Shown: positions 8,065 through 18,661 of the stretch, piece after piece
Position numbering within the stretch: the first letter of the stretch is position 1
Layout of the letters: each line of letters begins with the position of its first letter
Source of the DNA: Rhodothermus marinus
Lineage (GTDB): Bacteria > Bacteroidota > Rhodothermia > Rhodothermales > Rhodothermaceae
Direction: 5' to 3'
Assembly: GCF_009936275.1 (NCBI RefSeq)
Contig: NZ_AP019797.1
Coordinates: 1,603,501 to 1,667,500, forward strand
Length of the DNA: 64,000 bases
Position numbers and translations under genes: made by a program
The notes under the pieces: model-generated
The model's database searches: none
The model's input: the letters and a program-made list of their open reading frames with translations, nothing else
Told to the model about the DNA's origin: nothing

Positions 8065-8129
8065 TTCGGAGAGGGGCCGCGTAGATTACAGGTGGAAATT
8101 GTCCTTCAAAACCAAACCGTGGAGGTACT

Positions 8130-9080
8130 ATGGCGAAGCGTTACGAGAAGCAGCTGAATCGGCTGTTCGACTACCTGACGGCGGTGCATCAGGAGTTGGT
8201 CGGGTCGCGTCGTCGGCGCTGGGTGTTCGATCTGGACGAGGAGCTTCCGTTTCCGTTCGATGATGAGGAGGAGGCGACTCGGAAGCAGGGCGAGGGTTTT
8301 GTGGCGGAGCGCTGGCAGGAGGTGGCACCGGAGCGTTACATGGCCGCGCAGGGGCTTACGGAACAGGAGCGGCGTCTGGTGCGGGTGCTGCTGATGCAGG
8401 CGCTCTTGGAGCGGACGTCGTTTCGGCCGTTTTGCGGTCGGTTGTCGCAGTTGATGCCGCTGCTGGTGCGGGAGCGCGCTTCGGGCGAGCAGTTCGAGGT
8501 GCTGCGTGCGTTGCTGCCGACGTCCCGTTTGCGCAAGAGCGGGATGGTCAGGGTGCAGGGGGCACTGTTGGGAGACGATCCGCGGGTGAAGTTGAGCGAG
8601 GAGGCGCTGGTGGGGATGCTGGGCGAGTCGGTGTTTGTGCTGCTGGGTCTGGAGCCGCTGAGTGGCCCGAAGGGGTCGGTGCCGGAGGGTCTGGAGCTGG
8701 ACGTTTCGCAGGGGCTCTGGGTGAGTTGCGGTGCGTCGGAGCTTGAGACGGTGGCCGGGATGCTGGCGCGCCTGACGGGCGGCATGGCCTGGCGCGCGCC
8801 GAAGGAACTGGACGTGGATGCTTTGCCCGAGGAGTTGCTGGTGGGGGCCTTTCGGGTGCACGGAGGCGTGCTGGTGCTCGAAGAGGGGGGCGACTACATG
8901 AAGTCGACGCTGCGGAAGCTTTCGCGCCAGATCCCGGTGCTGGAGGTGCAGCCGCAGGCGGAGTTGCTGCGCGTGAAGCATCCGGCCGTGTCGGCGGCGT
9001 CGTCGGCGCTGGAGCGGTGGTTGGCTTCGGTGCTGGCCGGAGGTGATGGTGTGGCGACGGAAGCGCCGGTGCTTTGCTGA
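8130..9080 (+). CDS. Unknown protein divergent from the WYL regulator
   Basis: A 316-residue soluble protein with a strong GGAGG ribosome-binding site 5 bases before ATG. It starts with a helical, basic/aromatic region (MAKRYEKQLNRLFDYLTAVHQ), continues through an acidic stretch (DLDEELPFPFDDEEEA) and is leucine- and valine-rich throughout, with no Walker, nuclease or DNA-binding motif I can identify. It is followed at 12-43 bases by a small gene, and both share the promoter region of the divergent WYL regulator, suggesting a small regulated unit beside the BREX operon. I do not recognise the family. Confidence 0.65.
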   Translation: MAKRYEKQLNRLFDYLTAVHQELVGSRRRRWVFDLDEELPFPFDDEEEATRKQGEGFVAERWQEVAPERYMAAQGLTEQERRLVRVLLMQALLERTSFRPFCGRLSQLMPLLVRERASGEQFEVLRALLPTSRLRKSGMVRVQGALLGDDPRVKLSEEALVGMLGESVFVLLGLEPLSGPKGSVPEGLELDVSQGLWVSCGASELETVAGMLARLTGGMAWRAPKELDVDALPEELLVGAFRVHGGVLVLEEGGDYMKSTLRKLSRQIPVLEVQPQAELLRVKHPAVSAASSALERWLASVLAGGDGVATEAPVLC

Positions 9081-9122
9081 AGGAAGGGGTGTATGTTGAA
9101 CCGCAAACACAGGAGGTGGGCT

Positions 9123-9320
9123 ATGTATTCGGCGAAGGTAGACAGAGACGGGCACACGGTTCGGGTGTATGATGCGCGAGGCGGCGTGTTGTTCACGCGG
9201 TCGGTGCCTGGTCGGATCGTGCAGGTAAACATAAGCGGGAATTTGCTGTCGGTGGTGGATGATCGGGGCACGCTTCGGGCGTACGAGCTACCGCGTGGGC
9301 AGCTGAAGTATCAGCGGTGA
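9123..9320 (+). CDS. Small beta-strand-rich protein
   Basis: A 65-residue protein if started at the ATG at 9123, which has a perfect AGGAGG six bases upstream; an in-frame ATG at 9093 would add 10 residues. The sequence (SAKVDRDGHTVRVYDARG, RIVQVNISGNLLSVVDDRG) has alternating hydrophobic residues and repeated D-x-x-G turns, like two blades of a WD40 or PQQ propeller, but is far too short for a full propeller. It follows the unknown 8.1-kb gene and ends at a strong hairpin. Function unknown. Confidence 0.6.
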   Translation: MYSAKVDRDGHTVRVYDARGGVLFTRSVPGRIVQVNISGNLLSVVDDRGTLRAYELPRGQLKYQR

Positions 9321-9328
9321 GTGGGGCA

Positions 9329-9360
9329 GGGGGTGCGGGTCCTGAGGGATCCGCACCCCC
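9329..9360 (+). terminator. Hairpin terminator after the WYL-linked genes
   Basis: GGGGGTGCGG (9329-9338) pairs with CCGCACCCCC (9351-9360) around a 12-base loop, only 8 bases after the stop codon of the small gene. There is no T-run after it. It separates the WYL-linked unit from the BREX operon. Confidence 0.65.
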
Positions 9361-9401
9361 GATGTTACAGGAAGGTTCAGGTGTCTGAAGGTGAAAGATC
9401 C

Positions 9402-9434
9402 GATAGTAACTTCAATAGGAGCGCTATCAGATAG
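9402..9434. promoter_or_regulatory. Candidate operator/promoter region of the BREX operon
   Basis: GATAGT occurs at 9402 and again at 9430, and CTATC at 9424-9428 makes inverted repeats with both. This sits in the 80-base gap between the upstream hairpin and the brxF start, so it is where a BREX regulator such as the nearby WYL protein could act. No clear -35/-10 pair was recognised. Confidence 0.3.
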
Positions 9435-9443
9435 TCGGGGCCT

Positions 9444-9902
9444 ATGGAGGTAGTAGACCACATAATGGCAAAAATAGAAGAAGCACGGTTGCAATACTAC
9501 CGGCTTGTTCTTCTGGTCGGCCCTATGGGAAGCGGTAAGACAAGCGTTCTGCAGGAGGTTTCAAAACGTGTCACTGTCCCGCTTGTTAATGTCAATCTTG
9601 AGCTTGCACGGCGACTGCTGGAGATAAGCCCGCAGCAACGACCATTTAAGGTGCAGAAGCTTCTTGCGGATATCATCAGCGAAATCAAAGGGGATGTAGC
9701 GCTCCTTGATAATCTGGAATTGCTGTTTGACGTCCATTTGAACCAGGACCCGCTGCGTTTGCTTCAGCAGCTTTCCCGGAATAAGACCATTGTGGCGACC
9801 TGGAATGGTGCTGTTTCGGAAGGTCACTTAACCTACGCAAGCCCAAACCACCCGGAATACAAAAAATACAGTCTTAGCGACACGCTTGTAGTACCATTGT
9901 AA
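9444..9902 (+). CDS. brxF: BREX-3 P-loop protein BrxF
   Basis: A 152-residue single-domain P-loop NTPase with Walker A GPMGSGKT (residues 26-33) and a hydrophobic strand ending in Asp-Asn ([11 protein letters not shown]) as Walker B. Size, motif position and its place just before brxC match BrxF, the marker protein of type 3 BREX. Its biochemical role is not established; it is part of the complex that blocks phage replication. The ATG at 9465 is an alternative start. It opens a run of seven co-directional defence genes. Confidence 0.85.
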   Translation: MEVVDHIMAKIEEARLQYYRLVLLVGPMGSGKTSVLQEVSKRVTVPLVNVNLELARRLLEISPQQRPFKVQKLLADIISEIKGDVALLDNLELLFDVHLNQDPLRLLQQLSRNKTIVATWNGAVSEGHLTYASPNHPEYKKYSLSDTLVVPL

Positions 9903-9922
9903 AAAAAACAAAAGTTTGTGTC

Positions 9923-12900
9923 ATGATGGGGGTGAAGTATCGCGATCTGATTCAATTTGAGCCGGTTGAGACCGTTGTCCAGCTGCGAGAAGCCGATAGG
10001 CTGGCCGCCGCCCGCCAGCTGGTCCGCACGTATGTCATCTCCGAAGAGATGGCTGAGCGGATCATAAACGTGGTTTTGCCTAACCTGCAGTTCGACCAGC
10101 CAGCCGATAACAAAGGGTTGTTGGTAGTGGGCAACTACGGTACGGGTAAGTCGCACCTGATGGCCGTCATTTCCGCCATCTGCGAAAGTGCCGAGCTGCT
10201 GAACGAACTCAGCCACCCTCAGGTGGCCGAAGCCGCTCAAGTCGTCGCCGGCAGGTTCAAGGTGGTCCGTACCGAGATTGGAGCTACCACTATGCCGCTG
10301 CGGGATATTCTCACGAAAGAGCTAGAGGAGCACCTGGCGGCGATGGGTGTGATATACACGTTCCCGAAGGCTGATCAGGTTGTGAACAATAAGACGGCCT
10401 TCGAGGAAATGATGAGCGCATTCCATCAGACTTATCCGGACCATGGGTTGCTTCTGGTCGTAGACGAGCTTCTGGACTATCTGCGTACTCGAAAGGACCA
10501 GGAGCTGATTCTCGACCTTAACTTCCTTCGGGAAATAGGCGAGATTTGCAAGGAGTTGCGTTTTCGTTTTATAGCGGGGGTACAGGAGGCGATTTTTGAC
10601 AGCCCTCGATTCGCTTTTGTGGCCGACAGCGTACGTCGAGTCAAGGACCGCTTTGAACAGATCCTCATTGCCCGCCGCGATGTGAAATTCGTCGTTGCCG
10701 AGCGCCTGCTCAAAAAAACCGGCGAGCAACAGGTCAAGATAAACAATTACCTCAGGCCCTTCGCCCGCTTCTATGGTAACATGAACGAACGGATGGACGA
10801 ATTCGTCCGTCTTTTCCCGGTGCATCCGGACTACATCGATACCTTTGAGCGCATTACAGTGGTCGAGAAGCGGGAGGTACTCAAGACGCTTTCAATGGCG
10901 ATGCGAGCGCTGCTCGACCAGGAGGTTCCGGAGGACAGACCCGGTCTGATTGCATACGATAGCTACTGGGATACCCTGCGCAGCAATCCCGCCTTTCGTA
11001 CGATCCCCGAAGTAAAGGAAGTCATTGAGGCAAGTCAGGTGCTGGAATCTCGCATTGAACAAGCATTCCCTCGTCCTCAGTACAAGCCGCTGGCTCTGCG
11101 GATCGTCCATGCCCTTTCGGTTCATCGGTTGACTACAGGAGACATCTACGCCCCCATTGGCCCGACTGCTCAGGAGCTTAGGGACAGCCTCTGCCTGTAC
11201 CAACCAGGAATTGAAGAGCTGGGAGGTGATCCCGCCGAAGATCTGCTTACCCTCATTGAAACCGTTCTGAAAACAATCCAGCACACTGTCAGCGGCCAGT
11301 TCATCTCTTACAATCCAAATAACGGCCAGTGGTACCTGGATCTCAAAAAAACAGAAGACTTCGATGCCCTTATTGAGAAGCGCACCGAAAGTCTGGACGA
11401 CACAGCCCTGGATCGCGCCTACTATGAGGCGTTGCTGATCGCAATGGAAAAGAAAGATGTGCCGACCCATGTGACCGGGTACCGCATCTGGGAACATGAA
11501 CTGACTTGGCCAGCGCGAAATGCCGGACGGAGAGGATACCTGTTCTTTGGCTCGCCCAATGAACGTTCAACGGCCGTTCCGCCACAGGACTTCTATCTCT
11601 ACTTCATCCAGCCGTTCGCTCCACCTTCTTTTAAAGATGAAAAGAAAGCCGATGAGGTTTTCTTCAATCTGAAGGACTTTAGTGAAGAATTTCTTCAGGC
11701 GCTACGTTTTTATGCGGCGGCGCGGGATCTGGCCTCCTCCGCAACCGGCCACGCAAAGAAAGCATACGAAGACAAAGCGTCAGGATATCTGCAGCAACTG
11801 GTGCAATGGCTGCAGGAGCATGCCGCTGAAGCATTCCATGTGACCTACCAGGGACGAAGCCGGCCCCTGCGTGAATGGATTCAGGGGAAGACCATTCGTG
11901 AAGCGGCTGGCATTTCTCCTCACGAGCGGATAAGCTTTCGGGATCTGATCAACATTATTGCCGCACATATTCTCTCGGCTCACTTTGAAGATCTGGCACC
12001 AGAGTATCCACGCTTTTCGGTGCTCATAACCAACCAGAACCGTGCGCAAGCAGCGCAGGATGCACTACGTGCAATTGCCGGGCAGGGCCGCACCAAGCAG
12101 GCTATCGCTGTACTTGATGCGCTGGAGCTTCTCGACGGCGAGCGGCTTGATCCGTATCACTCTCGGTATGCTAAATATGTGCTCGAACTTCTCAAACAGA
12201 AAGGGCCGGATCAGGTAACCCTGCGCTCGGAGCTCATCCAGGACGTTCATGGCGTGGAATATTTTGCCCCAGAGAAGGGATACCGACTGGAGCCGGAGCT
12301 GGCCACCGTCGTCCTTGCTGCTCTGGTTTACTCTGGAGATGCGGTGTTGGCCATTCCCGGTAAAAAGTTTGAGGCCACAAATATTGCCGAGCTTGCGAGC
12401 ACACCCGTTGCCGATCTGGTCAAGTTCAAGCATGTTGAGCCTCCAAAGGAGTGGAATCTCCCCGCACTTCGGGCGCTTTTTGAATTGCTTGGCCTGGCGC
12501 CGGGTATGGCGCAGCTTGTCACTCAGGGAAAGGATGAGCCGGTTCAGCAACTTCAACAGGCCGTTGAAACGAAGTTAGATGAACTGGTGCGGGCTCAGCA
12601 GCTGCTACAGGAAGGGGTGGGGTTCTGGGGACAGCCCCTGATCGACGAAGAACAGGTGCGAACCTGGCGTGCCCGGCTCCAGAAAACCCAATCGTTTCTG
12701 GAATCGTTGCACGTATTCAACACCCCGGGCAAGCTGAAAAACTTCCGCTACGACGCTTCGGAGATCAGGCAGCATGAGGATGGCCTGAGAGTCCTGGAGC
12801 AGATCAAGTCCCTGCAGGAGCTGGTTCAGGCCCTGAGTCCGGTGGCTTCGTATCTGTCTGAAGCCATGCGTCTGATGCCCGAAGACCGTCCGTGGGCAGA

Positions 12901-13669
12901 ACGGGCCCGAGATGTCAGAACACAGGTGCTGAAGCAGGTAGCAGACCTCGCGCGACAGGGAGCAGTTGCTGATGCGATCGGCCCACTTCGCCAGACCCTT
13001 GAATCGCTCAAACGGGATTACATAACAGATTACCTTGCATTGCACGCCCGGGCGCGACTGGGCATTAACGAAGACCGACGAAAGGCGGATCTCCTGAAGG
13101 ACGAGCGTCTGAAAAACCTGCAAGTTCTGGCCACGATCGAAATTCTGCCACACCAGCAGCTTGTCGCCCTGCAAAATCGCTTGGCCAACCTGAAAAGCTG
13201 CTTTGCGCTCACTGAAAGAGAGCTCGAGACATCGCCCATCTGCCCCCATTGTAACTTTAATCCCGCAGCGGAGCCCGTGAAAGCTTCCGCTGCAGCCGTG
13301 CTTGATGGTCTCGATCAGGAGATTGACAACCTGCTGGAGTCCTGGATTCGTGCGTTGCTGGAAAACCTGGAAGATCCGACCATCCGCGGTAACCTTGAGT
13401 TGCTTAAGGCTGAAGCCAGAAGACAGGTAGAGGCGTTTCTGGAATCCGGCCAGCTTCCCGATCCGCTGGTTCCTGAGTTTGTTCAGGCCCTCCAGGAGGT
13501 TCTGTCCGGGCTGGTCAGGGTTACGGTAAAAACCGAAAATCTTCGGGCCGCGCTTCTTAAAGACGGTTCGCCGGTAACACCGGAGGAGCTTTTACGGCGC
13601 TTTCAGGCCTATCTGGATGAACTCACCAGGGGCCATGAGCAGGGTAAGGTGCGTATTGTACTGGAATAA
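9923..13669 (+). CDS. brxC: BREX-3 large ATPase BrxC/PglY
   Basis: A 1248-residue protein with Walker A GNYGTGKS at residues 70-77 and Walker B-like [12 protein letters not shown] near residue 180. A long helical C-terminal half follows, with a CPHCNFNP half zinc-binding motif near residue 1110. This size and architecture are those of BrxC/PglY, the large AAA+ ATPase present in every BREX type and essential for phage exclusion. It starts 20 bases after brxF; two adjacent ATGs (9923 and 9926) are possible starts. The gene is uninterrupted. Confidence 0.9.
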   Translation: MMGVKYRDLIQFEPVETVVQLREADRLAAARQLVRTYVISEEMAERIINVVLPNLQFDQPADNKGLLVVGNYGTGKSHLMAVISAICESAELLNELSHPQVAEAAQVVAGRFKVVRTEIGATTMPLRDILTKELEEHLAAMGVIYTFPKADQVVNNKTAFEEMMSAFHQTYPDHGLLLVVDELLDYLRTRKDQELILDLNFLREIGEICKELRFRFIAGVQEAIFDSPRFAFVADSVRRVKDRFEQILIARRDVKFVVAERLLKKTGEQQVKINNYLRPFARFYGNMNERMDEFVRLFPVHPDYIDTFERITVVEKREVLKTLSMAMRALLDQEVPEDRPGLIAYDSYWDTLRSNPAFRTIPEVKEVIEASQVLESRIEQAFPRPQYKPLALRIVHALSVHRLTTGDIYAPIGPTAQELRDSLCLYQPGIEELGGDPAEDLLTLIETVLKTIQHTVSGQFISYNPNNGQWYLDLKKTEDFDALIEKRTESLDDTALDRAYYEALLIAMEKKDVPTHVTGYRIWEHELTWPARNAGRRGYLFFGSPNERSTAVPPQDFYLYFIQPFAPPSFKDEKKADEVFFNLKDFSEEFLQALRFYAAARDLASSATGHAKKAYEDKASGYLQQLVQWLQEHAAEAFHVTYQGRSRPLREWIQGKTIREAAGISPHERISFRDLINIIAAHILSAHFEDLAPEYPRFSVLITNQNRAQAAQDALRAIAGQGRTKQAIAVLDALELLDGERLDPYHSRYAKYVLELLKQKGPDQVTLRSELIQDVHGVEYFAPEKGYRLEPELATVVLAALVYSGDAVLAIPGKKFEATNIAELASTPVADLVKFKHVEPPKEWNLPALRALFELLGLAPGMAQLVTQGKDEPVQQLQQAVETKLDELVRAQQLLQEGVGFWGQPLIDEEQVRTWRARLQKTQSFLESLHVFNTPGKLKNFRYDASEIRQHEDGLRVLEQIKSLQELVQALSPVASYLSEAMRLMPEDRPWAERARDVRTQVLKQVADLARQGAVADAIGPLRQTLESLKRDYITDYLALHARARLGINEDRRKADLLKDERLKNLQVLATIEILPHQQLVALQNRLANLKSCFALTERELETSPICPHCNFNPAAEPVKASAAAVLDGLDQEIDNLLESWIRALLENLEDPTIRGNLELLKAEARRQVEAFLESGQLPDPLVPEFVQALQEVLSGLVRVTVKTENLRAALLKDGSPVTPEELLRRFQAYLDELTRGHEQGKVRIVLE

Positions 13670-13707
13670 TCATGCACAGACGCTAAATTATTATAGAACA
13701 AAATAGC

Positions 13708-16700
13708 GTGCAGGAAATGGGCAACACGCATATTCAGCTGAAGTTGGAGCTTGCGCATGCAGAGACGCAAGGCCACCAGAAAGAACACCCTGTCGAATGT
13801 CTTGGAAAGACCTTTCCAAGCGACGAGGCACGGCGGGAGTACTTCCTCGGCCTCCTGCGCGAGGGTCTGGAGGAGCTCTATGCCAAGCTCGGCGGCGTGC
13901 CCTTCACCACGGTAGAGGAGGCGGTGGCGCGAATGCGGGCCGTGGAGAAGTGGCCAATGGGCGATGACGCGCGTCTCCGCAAGCTTGCCGAGCGGATGCG
14001 TGAGGCCCACCGTCAGGAACCGCACAAAGACCTGCTGCAGCTCTGGAAGGATCAGATCGGCTTCCCGCACGGGGAGATCGAGGACATCCTGAACCTCTCC
14101 GATCCGCCGTATTACACGGCGTGCCCGAATCCCTTCATCGAGGAGTTCATCAAACACTACGGCAAGCCTTACGACCCGGAGCACGACGACTATCACCGTG
14201 AGCCTTTCGCGGCCGATGTGAGCGAAGGCAAGAACGACCCTATCTACAACGCCCACTCCTACCACACGAAGGTGCCGCACAAGGCAATCATGCACTACAT
14301 CCTGCACTACACCGAGCCGGGGGACCTGGTCTTCGACGGCTTCTGCGGGACCGGCATGACCGGCGTGGCGGCGCAACTCTGCGGCGACCGCAGGGCGGTG
14401 GAATCGCTGGGCTACAAGGTGGATGATCAAGGCGTCATCTACCAGCAGGAGACGGACGAGAACGGCAAGACGGTCTGGAAGCCTTTTTCCAAGCTCGGGG
14501 CGCGTCGCGCCGTCCTTAACGACCTCTCGCCTGCGGCTACCTTCATCGCCTACAACTACAACACGCCGGTGGACGTGCAGGCCTTCGAGCGCGAAGCGAA
14601 ACGCATCCTTAAGGAGGTAGAAGAAGAATGCGGCTGGATGTACGCTACGCTCGCCAACCCGAAGCCTGGCGAAGCCGAGCTCTGGGCGGATAAACTCAAG
14701 GCCTGTCGGTCGGCTGAGGAAGTAAGGGCCCTTGTTCAGTCAATCCCGAGCCCGGGCCGGATCAACTACACCGTCTGGTCCGACGTCTTCGTCTGTCCGG
14801 AGTGCACCCGGGAGGTGGTCTTCTGGGAAGCGGCGGTGGACAAGGAAGCCGGCAAGGTGCACAGCGAGTTTCCCTGCCCCCACTGCGGTGCCACGCTCAC
14901 CAAGCGGAACATGGACCGCGCCTGGGTGACCAAGTACGACAAAGCTATCGGCAAGCCCATCCGCCAGGCCAAGCAGGTGCCGGTGCTCATCAACTACAGC
15001 GTGGGCAAGAGGCGTTTCGAAAAGACGCCCGACGCCTTCGACCTGGCGCTGATCGAGAAGATCGAGGCGCTGGATATTCCCTATTGGTTCCCGACCGACC
15101 GTATGCCGGAGGGTGAGGAGTCGCGGCGTAACGATGACATTGGCCTCACCCACGTCCACCATTTTTATACCAAGCGGAATCTGTGGGTGTTGGGGGCGAT
15201 TAGTAAATCTCTCGGTACTAGAACACGCCTTGTTTTTCAATCCATAGTAGCCACACTTTGTTCCCGGCTTGTCCGATACAATATGGGCAATCGCGGCAAT
15301 GGTTCACTATCTGGGACGCTCTATGTCAGTTCACTTATAGCCGAGACTCGTCCAACATGGGTTATGCTGGGCAAAGTCTCTGACTTTGCCAATGCGTTTG
15401 CAGCTCCGACTTATTCCTATGTTGAGACCCACTCAACATCTTTCCTCAGACTTAAGAATAACGATGTTGACTACATCTTCACCGACCCGCCCTTCGGCGG
15501 CAACCTGATGTACTCCGAGCTCAACTTCCTCTGGGAAGCCTGGCTCAAGGTCTTTACCAACAACAAGCCCGAAGCGATCGAGAACAAGGTGCAGGGCAAG
15601 GGCCTGCCGGAGTACCAGCGGCTGATGACCGAGTGCTTCAAGGAGTACTACCGCGTGCTCAAGCCAGGCCGCTGGATGACCGTGGAGTTCCACAACTCCA
15701 AAAACGCCGTTTGGAACGCCATTCAGGAGGCCCTTCAGGCTGCGGGCTTTGTCGTCGCCGACGTGCGCACGCTGGACAAGAAACAGGGCTCTTTCAAGCA
15801 GGTGACCAGCGCCAACGCAGTCAAGCAGGATCTGGTCATCTCATGCTACAAGCCAAACAGCGAACTGGAAGAACGTTTCAAGCGTGAAGCCGGCACCGAG
15901 GAAGGCGTCTGGGACTTTGTCCGCACGCACCTCAGGCAGCTTCCGGTGGTGGTGGAGAACAATGGGAAACTGGAAGTCATTGCCGAGCGACAGGCCTATC
16001 TGCTCTATGATCGCATGGTGGCGTTCCACGTCCAGCGGGGTGTGATGGTGCCCCTCTCCGCGGCGCAATTCTATGCAGGCCTCGCCCAGCGCTTCCCGGA
16101 GCGCGACGGCATGTACTTCCTGCCCGAGCAGGTGGCGGAGTACGACAGAAAGCGCATGCGGGTAAAGGAAGTCCAGCAACTCCAGCTTTTTGTCACCGAC
16201 GAGGCCAGCGCCATCCAGTGGCTGCGGCAGCAGCTCACGCGGAAGCCGCAGACCTTCCAGGAGCTCCACCCGCAATTTCTCAAGGAGATTGGCGGCTGGC
16301 AGAAGCACGAGAAGCGACTCGAGCTTTCCGAGCTGCTGGCGCAGAATTTTCTGCGCTACGACGGTAAGGGGCCGATTCCGCCGCAGATCGTTTCGTGGAT
16401 GCGGCAGAGTGCAGAGCTGCGCGGGATCATTCAGGAAGAGCTGAACGCCGGCCGGGCCACAGAAGACAACCAGGGGCTGCACACAACCCATCCGGAACTT
16501 CTGCGGCGGGCAAAGGACCGCTGGTATGTGCCAGATCCAAACCGAGCCGCTGACCTGGAGAAGCTGCGCGAGCGGGCCCTGCTGCGGGAGTTTGAGGAGT
16601 ACAAACAGTTCAAAGGGCGCCGCCTGAAGGAGTTCCGCCTGGAAGCCGTGCGGGCTGGCTTCAAGAAGGCCTGGCAGGAGCGGGACTACCAGACCATTAT

Positions 16701-16800
16701 CCAGGTGGCCCGCAAAATTCCTGAAACCGTCCTTCAGGAGGATCCCAAGCTGATCATGTGGTACGATCAGGCTGTCACTCGCTTGGGCGAGGAGGGATAA
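13708..16800 (+). CDS. pglX: BREX-3 adenine-specific DNA methyltransferase PglX
   Basis: A 1030-residue gamma-type N6-adenine methyltransferase. SAM-binding motif I is FDGFCGTGMTG (residues 209-219) and the catalytic motif IV is TDPPF (592-596); an additional SDPPY lies at 131-135. Two CxxC pairs (VCPECTREV...PCPHCGATL, about 370-395) look like an inserted zinc ribbon. In BREX, PglX methylates a non-palindromic site on host DNA as the self marker and is also needed for defence. The GTG at 13708 and the ATG at 13717 are both possible starts. The zinc ribbon and overall order support the PglXI type of BREX-3. Confidence 0.9.
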   Translation: MQEMGNTHIQLKLELAHAETQGHQKEHPVECLGKTFPSDEARREYFLGLLREGLEELYAKLGGVPFTTVEEAVARMRAVEKWPMGDDARLRKLAERMREAHRQEPHKDLLQLWKDQIGFPHGEIEDILNLSDPPYYTACPNPFIEEFIKHYGKPYDPEHDDYHREPFAADVSEGKNDPIYNAHSYHTKVPHKAIMHYILHYTEPGDLVFDGFCGTGMTGVAAQLCGDRRAVESLGYKVDDQGVIYQQETDENGKTVWKPFSKLGARRAVLNDLSPAATFIAYNYNTPVDVQAFEREAKRILKEVEEECGWMYATLANPKPGEAELWADKLKACRSAEEVRALVQSIPSPGRINYTVWSDVFVCPECTREVVFWEAAVDKEAGKVHSEFPCPHCGATLTKRNMDRAWVTKYDKAIGKPIRQAKQVPVLINYSVGKRRFEKTPDAFDLALIEKIEALDIPYWFPTDRMPEGEESRRNDDIGLTHVHHFYTKRNLWVLGAISKSLGTRTRLVFQSIVATLCSRLVRYNMGNRGNGSLSGTLYVSSLIAETRPTWVMLGKVSDFANAFAAPTYSYVETHSTSFLRLKNNDVDYIFTDPPFGGNLMYSELNFLWEAWLKVFTNNKPEAIENKVQGKGLPEYQRLMTECFKEYYRVLKPGRWMTVEFHNSKNAVWNAIQEALQAAGFVVADVRTLDKKQGSFKQVTSANAVKQDLVISCYKPNSELEERFKREAGTEEGVWDFVRTHLRQLPVVVENNGKLEVIAERQAYLLYDRMVAFHVQRGVMVPLSAAQFYAGLAQRFPERDGMYFLPEQVAEYDRKRMRVKEVQQLQLFVTDEASAIQWLRQQLTRKPQTFQELHPQFLKEIGGWQKHEKRLELSELLAQNFLRYDGKGPIPPQIVSWMRQSAELRGIIQEELNAGRATEDNQGLHTTHPELLRRAKDRWYVPDPNRAADLEKLRERALLREFEEYKQFKGRRLKEFRLEAVRAGFKKAWQERDYQTIIQVARKIPETVLQEDPKLIMWYDQAVTRLGEEG

Positions 16801-16804
16801 GGCA

Positions 16805-18658
16805 ATGCGCCTGAAAACACTTGTACTACGAAACTTCAGAGGCTATAAAGGGGAGGTCCGGATTCCCATACATCCAGACCTAACGGCTTTTGTCGGGAAA
16901 AACGATGTGGGTAAATCTACCATACTCGACGCGCTGGCCATATTCTTTGATTTTCCGCTTGTGAAGTTCGACACATCGGACCGGTGCGTCTATGCAGAGG
17001 ACATGGAAGTTCGCATTGGCTGTGTCTTTGACGAGTTACCCGATTCCCTTACGCTGGATGCCACATCAACAACAAAGCTGCAGGAGGAATATCTTTTGAA
17101 CGAAGATGGCGACCTGGAGATACACAAGGTTTTCGATTGTTCTGCGAGAACACCTAAGCCTCGTGTTGTGGCGCGGGCCATGCATCCCGCCGCTGAGGAT
17201 TACAACGATCTGTTAGAGCTTAAAAACTCAGATCTCAAGAGGCGACTTAGGCAGAAACAGGTTGACGCTACCGGTATCGACCTGAGGAGCAACCCTTCCA
17301 TTCGCAAGGCCCTCTGGGCTTCCTGTGATGACCTTCGTCTCACGCTCAGGGATGTTGAACTGAACAAGGAGGACGCAAAGAAGATCTGGGAGCAGCTTCA
17401 ACGCTACTTACCGATTTTCGCCCTCTTCCGTTCAGACCGTCCCGGCACGGACGAGGACAGCGAGGTTCAAGATCCCATGAGGCTTGCCGTCAAGCAGGCA
17501 ATTTCTGAACTGGAAGGGGATTTGCAGGCAATTCAAGACAGGATTCGGGACGCCGCTTTAGATGTTGCCAGACGGACATTAGAGAAGCTCAAGGATTTGG
17601 ACCCAAACCTGGCCAAAGAACTGAACCCGACATTCCGCTCCGATCCTAAATGGGACTCGTTGTTCAAGCTGACGCTCACCACGGACGATCAGATTCCTGT
17701 CAATAAAAGGGGAAGTGGTGTTCGCCGGTTAATCCTTCTTGGTTTTTTTCGCGCCGAGGCCGAGCGACGGCTGGATGAGGAACGAAAGTCAAAAGTTATC
17801 TATGCGATCGAGGAACCGGAAACCTCGCAACATCCGTCAAACCAGCGCAGGTTGATTGAGGCGCTCAAGGACCTCGCTTCGGCGGATGGATGTCAGGTTC
17901 TTATCACGACGCATGTTCCCGGTCTGGCCGAGATGATACCAACAGAGGCCCTCCGATACATTCAGCTCGGGAGCGACGGCACGCGCGAGGTTAAGGAGGG
18001 TACAGATGAGGTCCTCCGGGCAATAGCTGATGATCTTGGCGTGATTCCCGATAACCGTGTGCGTGTGTTCGTTTGTGTGGAAGGTCCCAATGATGTTGAG
18101 TTTTTAAAAAACATGGCCAGGGTCTTGCTTAAAGCCGGAGAAAAATGTGGTTTTGATCCGGATAACACTCCAGAAGTCGTGTTTTTGCCACTTGGCGGTA
18201 GCACATTGCGGGATTGGGTGAACAATCACTACCTCAAACCCTTGAAACGTCCTGAGATTCACATCTATGATGGGGGGACGGATTATTCGTCCAGGTATCA
18301 AGCTCAGGTGGAGAAGATTAACCAACGCAACGATGGATCGAAGGGGTTCTTAACCAAGAAACGGGAAGCAGAAAATTACCTGCACCCTGATGCAATCCGT
18401 GAGGTGCTGGGCGTCGAAGTGGAGGTGTCCGATGAGAATGATGTGCCTGAAGCGGTGGCACGCGCTATCCATAACCGCCAGGAGGGGAATGTGCCATGGG
18501 AGCAGCTCAGCGACAGAAGGCGAAAAAGGAAAAAGGATGAAGCAAAGAAGCGGCTGAACACCGAAGTGGCAGCCGCAATGACGGTAGAGCGGCTCCGAGA
18601 GCGTGGAGCCTTGGATGAGATTCGTGAGTGGTTTGGGGCAATTAAGGCATTGATATAG
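16805..18658 (+). CDS. OLD-type ATPase/TOPRIM nuclease inserted in the BREX operon
   Basis: A 617-residue protein of the OLD (overcoming lysogenization defect) group. The N-terminal ABC-type ATPase has Walker A GKNDVGKS (31-38) and the Walker B/H-loop region YAIEEPETSQHPS...LITTHVPGL. The C-terminal TOPRIM domain begins at VFVCVEGPNDVEFL, with the catalytic Glu and a later basic/acidic helix region. Such proteins cleave or nick DNA in an ATP-dependent way and occur in several phage-defence systems, for example Gabija GajA and retron partners. It starts 4 bases after pglX ends and 3 bases before the helicase, so it belongs to the operon, though it is not a standard BREX-3 gene. No UvrD-like GajB partner lies next to it. 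Confidence 0.88.
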   Translation: MRLKTLVLRNFRGYKGEVRIPIHPDLTAFVGKNDVGKSTILDALAIFFDFPLVKFDTSDRCVYAEDMEVRIGCVFDELPDSLTLDATSTTKLQEEYLLNEDGDLEIHKVFDCSARTPKPRVVARAMHPAAEDYNDLLELKNSDLKRRLRQKQVDATGIDLRSNPSIRKALWASCDDLRLTLRDVELNKEDAKKIWEQLQRYLPIFALFRSDRPGTDEDSEVQDPMRLAVKQAISELEGDLQAIQDRIRDAALDVARRTLEKLKDLDPNLAKELNPTFRSDPKWDSLFKLTLTTDDQIPVNKRGSGVRRLILLGFFRAEAERRLDEERKSKVIYAIEEPETSQHPSNQRRLIEALKDLASADGCQVLITTHVPGLAEMIPTEALRYIQLGSDGTREVKEGTDEVLRAIADDLGVIPDNRVRVFVCVEGPNDVEFLKNMARVLLKAGEKCGFDPDNTPEVVFLPLGGSTLRDWVNNHYLKPLKRPEIHIYDGGTDYSSRYQAQVEKINQRNDGSKGFLTKKREAENYLHPDAIREVLGVEVEVSDENDVPEAVARAIHNRQEGNVPWEQLSDRRRKRKKDEAKKRLNTEVAAAMTVERLRERGALDEIREWFGAIKALI

Positions 18659-18661
18659 TGG

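Noticed and set aside
8106-9155. 349-residue minus-strand frame opposite the 8.1-kb gene
   Set aside because: His/Gln/Arg-rich repeat-like composition typical of antisense of GC-rich coding DNA; the plus-strand gene has a strong ribosome-binding site.
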